Below are positions 59,306 through 64,000 of a stretch of DNA of 64,000 nt, one piece after another. The notes under the pieces were generated by a model. That model did not search any database. It worked only from the letters and a program-made list of their open reading frames with translations, and was not told where the DNA came from. The stretch comes from Bacillota bacterium (GTDB lineage: Bacteria > Actinomycetota > Aquicultoria > Aquicultorales > Aquicultoraceae): NCBI GenBank assembly GCA_023511485.1, contig JAIMBH010000001.1, positions 123,439-187,438 on the forward strand, read 5' to 3'. A program made the position numbers and the translations under genes. Positions within the stretch are counted from its first letter, which is position 1; the number at the start of each line of letters is the position of its first letter.

Positions 59306-61477
59306 TTATGCCGCAAATTCGGTTATCTGGCTCGCCAATGCCTGGGTATCCACCTTTGCAATAAGAGCGATAGGATCTACTACCAGAGCCACCTTACCAT
59401 CGCCGAGGATAGTAGCTCCGGATATCCCATCGATATCCCCCAGGTAATCGCCAAGCGCTTTTATCATGATCTCCATCTTACTTACCAGGTGATCTACTAT
59501 AAGCCCTACTTTTGTTTCTCCATAGCCAACCACTACAACATGAAGTCCGCTACTATTGCCACGCTCAGTCGCTCCGCCTTGACCAAACAGTTCGCTCAAC
59601 CTTAGAAGCGGCAATACACTTCCGCGAAGCAGGATCGTCTCAAGCTTATCGACCATTTTTATATCTCCCGGCTCGAGACGAAGTACTTCCTTCACCATAC
59701 TAAGCGGGATCGCATATAATTTTTTGCCAAGGACAACTATTAAAGCATCGACGATAACAAGAGTTAACGGAAGTTTGATAATAAATTTGGTTCCCTTACC
59801 AACTTCTGATTCAATGCCCACAGAGCCATTGATCTTCTTAATATTGGTACGCACGACATCCATACCTACACCGCGGCCTGATATCTCAGATACTTTCTCA
59901 GCGGTACTAAATCCAGAGAGAAAGATGAGCTCGTAAGCATCGCGGTCGCTCATCTTCTCGGCCGAATCCGGTGTAATAAGACCTTTGGCTAATGCTTTAT
60001 CTTTAAGCTTTTGCGGATCAATGCCCCGACCATCATCAGATACTTCAACTACGATGTGGTTCTCCTCATGTCTTGCTGCAAGATGTATGCTGCCTTCTGC
60101 CGGCTTTCCGGCCTTCTTGCGCTCTTCCGGCGTCTCGATGCCGTGGTCAATTGCGTTTCTTAAAATATGAATAAGCGGGTCGCCTATCTCCTCTAAAACC
60201 GAGCGATCGATCTCGGTCTCTTTACCTTCAACTACAAAGTTGATCTGCTTTCCGGCTGAGCGGGCTAAATCCCTAACCAGCCGCGGAAATTTATTAAATA
60301 CCTGCTCTATCGGAAGCATTCTTGCCCGCATAACTTCTTCCTGAAGCTCGTTTGTAATCTGGCCTATCTGTGCGGTAACTTCATTTAAGGAACCACTTAT
60401 ATCGCCGAGATGGTAGTTATCCGCAAGTTCGGAGCCGATCTGAAGGAGCCTGGTCTTACCGATAACCAACTCGCCGACCAGGTTCATCAGATGATCGAGC
60501 CTCTCCACATCAACCCTGACCGTTTTCATGGCAGCGGCCCGCATTTGGTTTAATTCTTGCTGGCTCTTCCCTCTTGCCTCAGGGCCAAGATCCTCTATTC
60601 TTTCATCTTCAACTGCCTGAGCACCAGGTTCTAAACCGCAAACTTCTACCTGCCCGGGTTCATCCGAGACTTTATACAATTGGACTGTATAACTTGAAAG
60701 CTCAGATACCGCCTTGATTACACCCTCAATGCTACTTTGGTCCTCAGCTGAAACAAGAATCAATTCGATATCTGATCCGCACTCGCCGTTCTCGATTGCC
60801 TCAATTGCCGGTTCGGTTTTTACAATCTGACCCAACGCCTGAAGTTCTTCTGCAACCTGATACAACCTGACAGAGGGCATCGCGCAATCTTGGGATACGG
60901 TAACCTTTATGGCAAATGCCTGAGATCCAGTTATTTCAGCTCTATTTATCTTGTCGATTTCCTCGGCATCAAGTGCCAATGCAACTCCATTGGCCTCAGG
61001 CTTATTTCCCACATTTTCAGCTTTGACCCCTCCACTCATAACCTTTTGCGAGCTGCTTGCTTCTGACTGCCGGGCAGCATCCTTCCCACCGGCAAACGCC
61101 AGTATTTGCCCGCTTAAAGTTTTAACGTCTATATCGCTTGCTTTAAGTGTTATGCACTCATCTTTTAGTGTTTTTAAGGCATCAAGGCAATCCAGAAATA
61201 GGTCTATAAGCTCGGTGGTTACCGTTAATTCACCTTTTCTCAGCTTATCGAAAAGGGTCTCCATGGCATGGGTAAGCTCAGCCATGCGTTCATGGCCTAG
61301 CATCCCAGAAGAGCCCTTTAATGTATGGGCAGCCCGGAATATTTCCTGAATCAACTCGGGATTTTGTCCCTCTTTTTCCAAGCGAAGGACATCTTCGTCG
61401 AGCTGTTGGATTAATTCTTCTGCTTCCTGTATGAATAACTTTATATCTTCAGGTGAAGCATCAAATACTAGATCCAT
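59306..61477 (-). CDS. cheA: Chemotaxis histidine kinase CheA
   Basis: Receives signals from receptors and phosphorylates CheY and CheB. 723 residues: HPt domain with AAHTLKGSSGM near residue 50, a CheY-binding region about 190-270, dimerisation domain, ATPase with ILRNAIDHGIE, VSDDGRGID and GRGVGMDVV motifs (about 430-540) and a CheW-like C-terminal domain. ATG at 61477 after GGAG. Upstream of cheC. Confidence 0.97.
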   Translation of the reverse strand: MDLVFDASPEDIKLFIQEAEELIQQLDEDVLRLEKEGQNPELIQEIFRAAHTLKGSSGMLGHERMAELTHAMETLFDKLRKGELTVTTELIDLFLDCLDALKTLKDECITLKASDIDVKTLSGQILAFAGGKDAARQSEASSSQKVMSGGVKAENVGNKPEANGVALALDAEEIDKINRAEITGSQAFAIKVTVSQDCAMPSVRLYQVAEELQALGQIVKTEPAIEAIENGECGSDIELILVSAEDQSSIEGVIKAVSELSSYTVQLYKVSDEPGQVEVCGLEPGAQAVEDERIEDLGPEARGKSQQELNQMRAAAMKTVRVDVERLDHLMNLVGELVIGKTRLLQIGSELADNYHLGDISGSLNEVTAQIGQITNELQEEVMRARMLPIEQVFNKFPRLVRDLARSAGKQINFVVEGKETEIDRSVLEEIGDPLIHILRNAIDHGIETPEERKKAGKPAEGSIHLAARHEENHIVVEVSDDGRGIDPQKLKDKALAKGLITPDSAEKMSDRDAYELIFLSGFSTAEKVSEISGRGVGMDVVRTNIKKINGSVGIESEVGKGTKFIIKLPLTLVIVDALIVVLGKKLYAIPLSMVKEVLRLEPGDIKMVDKLETILLRGSVLPLLRLSELFGQGGATERGNSSGLHVVVVGYGETKVGLIVDHLVSKMEIMIKALGDYLGDIDGISGATILGDGKVALVVDPIALIAKVDTQALASQITEFAA

Positions 61478-61515
61478 TCCTGCTCCTACTTCTCTTGTAA
61501 GTTACTCGCTCGGCC

Positions 61516-62004
61516 TTAAGCTACTTGGGAAAGTTCTGTAAAGCTATTAAGTGGTGTTGCGCCCATCTCCATAAGAAGCTTATCCAGGTCAAGCAATATG
61601 ATCAATCTGTCTTCAAGCTTTCCTATGCCTTTTAAGTACTGCGAGCCAATGCTTTCAACAATTGTCGAAGGCGGCTCGATGGCATCGGTTGGCAGGCGCA
61701 ATACTTCAGATACCGCATCTACAATCATGCCTACAGTATTTCCGAGGACGTTTACAACCACGATACGGGTAGCTTTCGTCTCCTCGCCGGTTATGAAACC
61801 AAACCTTTCCCTTAAATCGATGATCGGAATAACTTTGCCCCTTAGGTTGATTACGCCTTTGACATACATAGGTGCCTTAGGAACCTCGGTTATCGGCTGC
61901 ATCCTTATAATTTCTTGAACCAGGGATATATCAATACCGAAGGACTCATCGCCGACTTCAAAGACTACTAGTTGTTCTTGTTCAAATGTTTGTTCTTCGC
62001 CCAT
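61516..62004 (-). CDS. cheW: Coupling protein CheW
   Basis: Links receptors to CheA. 162 residues with the motif FEVGDESFGIDISLVQEIIRMQPITEVPKAPMYVKGVINLRGKVIPIIDLRERFG and the second half IVVVNVLGNTVGMIVDAVSEVLRLP. ATG at 62004 after AGGGGGG. Directly downstream of the first mcp. Confidence 0.96.
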   Translation of the reverse strand: MGEEQTFEQEQLVVFEVGDESFGIDISLVQEIIRMQPITEVPKAPMYVKGVINLRGKVIPIIDLRERFGFITGEETKATRIVVVNVLGNTVGMIVDAVSEVLRLPTDAIEPPSTIVESIGSQYLKGIGKLEDRLIILLDLDKLLMEMGATPLNSFTELSQVA

Positions 62005-62016
62005 AGTTTAACCCCC

Positions 62017-63423
62017 CTACGATAGTTGGAATCTCTCAACAAGTTTGTATAACCTGTCGGCCATATTCGAAAGTTCGGCAACTGAAGCGGCAATCTCCTG
62101 AACCGACCCAGATTGCTCTTGCGAGGAGGCCGATATCTGCATAGCCTGAGAGGCCGAGTTCTTTGAAAACTCAGCGATTGACTCGACTATATTCACCACT
62201 TGTTCTGCTGAAGCGGCAACCTCCTCAGTAATAGCGGTGTTTTCCTCAGTAATGGTTGCAATTTGATCCATTGCCACCACCACTTTATTTGACGAAGCAG
62301 ATATCTGCTCAGCCGCCTGGGATACTTCCGCGATCTCAGAAAACACCCTATTAATAGCGCCCATCATCTCTTCAATAGCAGTTCCGGCATGATGTGCAAG
62401 CTCAGAGCCAGCCTCAACTTCAGAAGTACCCCTCTGCATAGCCTCTACAGCCTGCATTGTCTCATCCTGAATTCCTTTTATAAGCTCTGCTATCTCACCT
62501 GTTGCACGGGCACTTCTTTCGGCTAGTTTTCTTACCTCATCTGCAACTACTGCAAATCCTTTACCGTGCTCTCCTGCTCTTGCTGCCTCTATCGCAGCAT
62601 TAAGAGCAAGTAGATTGGTCTGCTCTGCTATGTCATCTATTACTTCTATGATCTCACCGATTTGTTTTGACTTCTCTCCAAGGGTCTGTATTTTGTTGGC
62701 TGATTCAGAGACCGTTGCTCTTATCCTTGCCATACCCGACATGGATTCGCCTACGGCCTCTTGACCTCTTGAAGCAATTTGCTGGCTATCAGAGACAACA
62801 TTCAGCACAGTCTTTGCATTCTCAGCGACCTTGTCTATAGCGCTTGCCAGCTGACCCATGCTGCCGGTTGTATCCGATACATTCCTGGATTGCTCAATAG
62901 CGCCTTTGGATACCTGGTCTATCGCTGTTGCAATCTGGTCCACCAAGCTGTGTACCTCACCAGTCGATTTACTTTGCTGCTCTGAATCACCTGCTATCTC
63001 AGATATCGATTCAGATATCTGGCTTGCGGTTAAACTTATTGAATCTGATCCTTGAGCAAGTTGTTTTGATAAATCGGCAATCGACCTTGCAGTCTCGGTA
63101 AGTTGAGCAAAAAGCTCTTTTTGCTTTAAAACCAGCAACCCATTAAACGTTGAATAGTTAAGCGCTACAACTAAAAACACAAATATACCGCCAAAAAGAA
63201 ATACCATACTTACCAAGAGATTGGGGTCAATTAAGCGAACATCTTTATAAAGGATGAACCCAAATGCAATGTAGCTAGCCAAAAAAGCCAGCATAAACGC
63301 AAAAAGACCTTTCCATTTAGCGCCATATTCCGTTTTATTAACTATTGCTATGAGCCTTCGGGCATTTATCAATGCCGCAAGCATAACCAAAGCCCCTAGC
63401 ATTACAATGAGAATCGGACTCAA
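62017..63423 (-). CDS. Methyl-accepting chemotaxis protein without external sensor domain
   Basis: A 468-residue receptor. Three membrane helices (about 1-20, 38-60, 70-92) are joined by very short loops, so there is no periplasmic sensor domain and no HAMP domain; the long cytoplasmic methyl-accepting helix bundle follows, with the hairpin tip [36 protein letters not shown]. It may sense the membrane itself, redox state or energy, like membrane-sensing receptors. TTG start at 63423 behind AAGGAGG is preferred over the upstream GTG at 63450. Confidence 0.93.
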   Translation of the reverse strand: MSPILIVMLGALVMLAALINARRLIAIVNKTEYGAKWKGLFAFMLAFLASYIAFGFILYKDVRLIDPNLLVSMVFLFGGIFVFLVVALNYSTFNGLLVLKQKELFAQLTETARSIADLSKQLAQGSDSISLTASQISESISEIAGDSEQQSKSTGEVHSLVDQIATAIDQVSKGAIEQSRNVSDTTGSMGQLASAIDKVAENAKTVLNVVSDSQQIASRGQEAVGESMSGMARIRATVSESANKIQTLGEKSKQIGEIIEVIDDIAEQTNLLALNAAIEAARAGEHGKGFAVVADEVRKLAERSARATGEIAELIKGIQDETMQAVEAMQRGTSEVEAGSELAHHAGTAIEEMMGAINRVFSEIAEVSQAAEQISASSNKVVVAMDQIATITEENTAITEEVAASAEQVVNIVESIAEFSKNSASQAMQISASSQEQSGSVQEIAASVAELSNMADRLYKLVERFQLS

Positions 63424-63508
63424 AGTATCCTCCTTTTTTGAGCTACGCACAGCTAACTAAAATGGTCACCGGGGGTTATTTTATTTATCGTCATAGTGCT
63501 TCTACTCT

Positions 63509-64000
63509 TTAGGTGCTCTTATCGATAAACGATTCTACAAGCTTGTCAAGTTCACTTGACATATTCGCAACGCGCTTGACAAAATCAGATATTCTGCGGT
63601 TAGCATCGCTGGCACCTTCAATCGAGTCCCGGATCTCCTGGATTGATAGGAGGGCCTCTTCGCTTTGTCTAAATATATCGCTGATCGACTTCGATGTTTG
63701 TTCCGATGAGGCCGCGACTTCCTCAGTAAGAGCTGTATTTTCTTCCGTTACCGATGCTATACCGTCTATTGCCTTAACGGCCTTATTGGTAGCATCCAGC
63801 ATTTTATCTGAAGCAGCACGTACTGCCGCTATCTGCATCATCACCTTTTCGGTTGAATTCATCATTTCGGCAATTGCATCGTCTGCGCGTTTGGCAAGAT
63901 CGCTCGCCCTTTCTACATCCTGGGTACCCCTCTGCATAGCCTCTACAGCCTGCATTGTCTCATCCTGAATTCCTTTTATAAGCTCTGCTATCTCACCTGT
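63509..64000 (-). CDS. Second methyl-accepting chemotaxis protein (N-terminus outside window)
   Basis: The 164 C-terminal residues of another receptor; the frame is open to the right edge. It has the same [12 protein letters not shown] and TEENTALTEEVAASSEQT patterns as the first receptor. The last 77 bases of the window (63924-64000) are identical to 62426-62502. The tip of the bundle lies to the right of the window. Stop codon at 63509. Confidence 0.93.
   Translation of the reverse strand, partial: TGEIAELIKGIQDETMQAVEAMQRGTQDVERASDLAKRADDAIAEMMNSTEKVMMQIAAVRAASDKMLDATNKAVKAIDGIASVTEENTALTEEVAASSEQTSKSISDIFRQSEEALLSIQEIRDSIEGASDANRRISDFVKRVANMSSELDKLVESFIDKST

Noticed and set aside
63924..64000. 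The identical 77 bases at the window edge as a mobile repeat
   Set aside because: The identity lies in the same reading position of two homologous receptor genes, so copying between genes explains it better than an inserted element.

Overview
The window is one continuous chromosomal stretch. The left end carries housekeeping genes: NAD synthesis (nadB, nadA), folate synthesis (folK, folP, folE), ftsH, hpt and tilS. From about 12.8 kb to the right edge it is almost entirely a motility and chemotaxis region. I saw no transposase, integrase, prophage, CRISPR array, tRNA or rRNA. The order tilS-hpt-ftsH-folE-folP-folK resembles Gram-positive genomes, especially Actinobacteria, where folE sits in this block. 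No P-ring or L-ring genes (flgH, flgI) accompany flgF/flgG, and the FliY/CheC/CheD/CheX set also suggests a monoderm. My inference is a motile, anaerobic-type bacterium from a deep actinobacterial or Firmicutes-like lineage. Very many genes start with TTG or GTG behind a strong Shine-Dalgarno sequence.

Layout: 1-9 kb, NAD, folate, FtsH, Hpt and TilS genes. 9-12.5 kb, a lone amino-acid-type binding lipoprotein, a LysE-type exporter, a small cysteine-rich protein, a 42-residue membrane peptide and an unknown membrane-anchored protein. 12.8-15.9 kb, flbD-fliL-fliM-fliY. 16-28.1 kb, the main hook-basal-body operon: excisionase-type HTH gene, flgB, flgC, fliE, fliF, fliG, fliH, fliI, fliJ, lytic transglycosylase, motE-like, fliK, flgD, a TIGR02530-type gene, flgE. 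28.8-32.4 kb, flaG-fliD-fliS-fliT-like. 32.8-46.4 kb, a glycosyltransferase and methyltransferase island. 46.5-51.6 kb, flgM-flgN-flgK-flgL-fliW-csrA and flagellin. 51.9-53.6 kb, flgF-flgG. 53.6-64 kb, chemotaxis genes (mcp, mcp, cheW, cheA, cheC, cheD, cheY, cheB, cheR, two HDOD proteins, cheX). Everything is on the minus strand except the first part of the glycosyltransferase island (32.8-40 kb).

How it works together: the island lies between the filament cap and flagellin genes and has sigma-28-like promoters, so it most likely decorates the flagellin. FlgM (anti-sigma factor), FliW/CsrA (translational control of flagellin) and a HTH protein coupled to flgB give three layers of control. 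Export-gate genes (flhA, flhB, fliP, fliQ, fliR) and motA/motB are not in the window.

The most unusual signal is an undescribed-looking RNA element of 51-53 nt made of two adjacent hairpins. It is present three times, always on the strand of the flagellar genes. Its stems differ in sequence but keep pairing, its loops are conserved, and two copies lie exactly 77 nt before the start codons of flgE and flgG. Other notable points are a 440-nt identical duplication between two glycosyltransferase genes, one of them frameshifted; a five-domain glycosyltransferase/methyltransferase of 1721 residues; and calcium-loop motifs in the FliD and FlgD cap proteins, with a lectin-like insertion in FliD.
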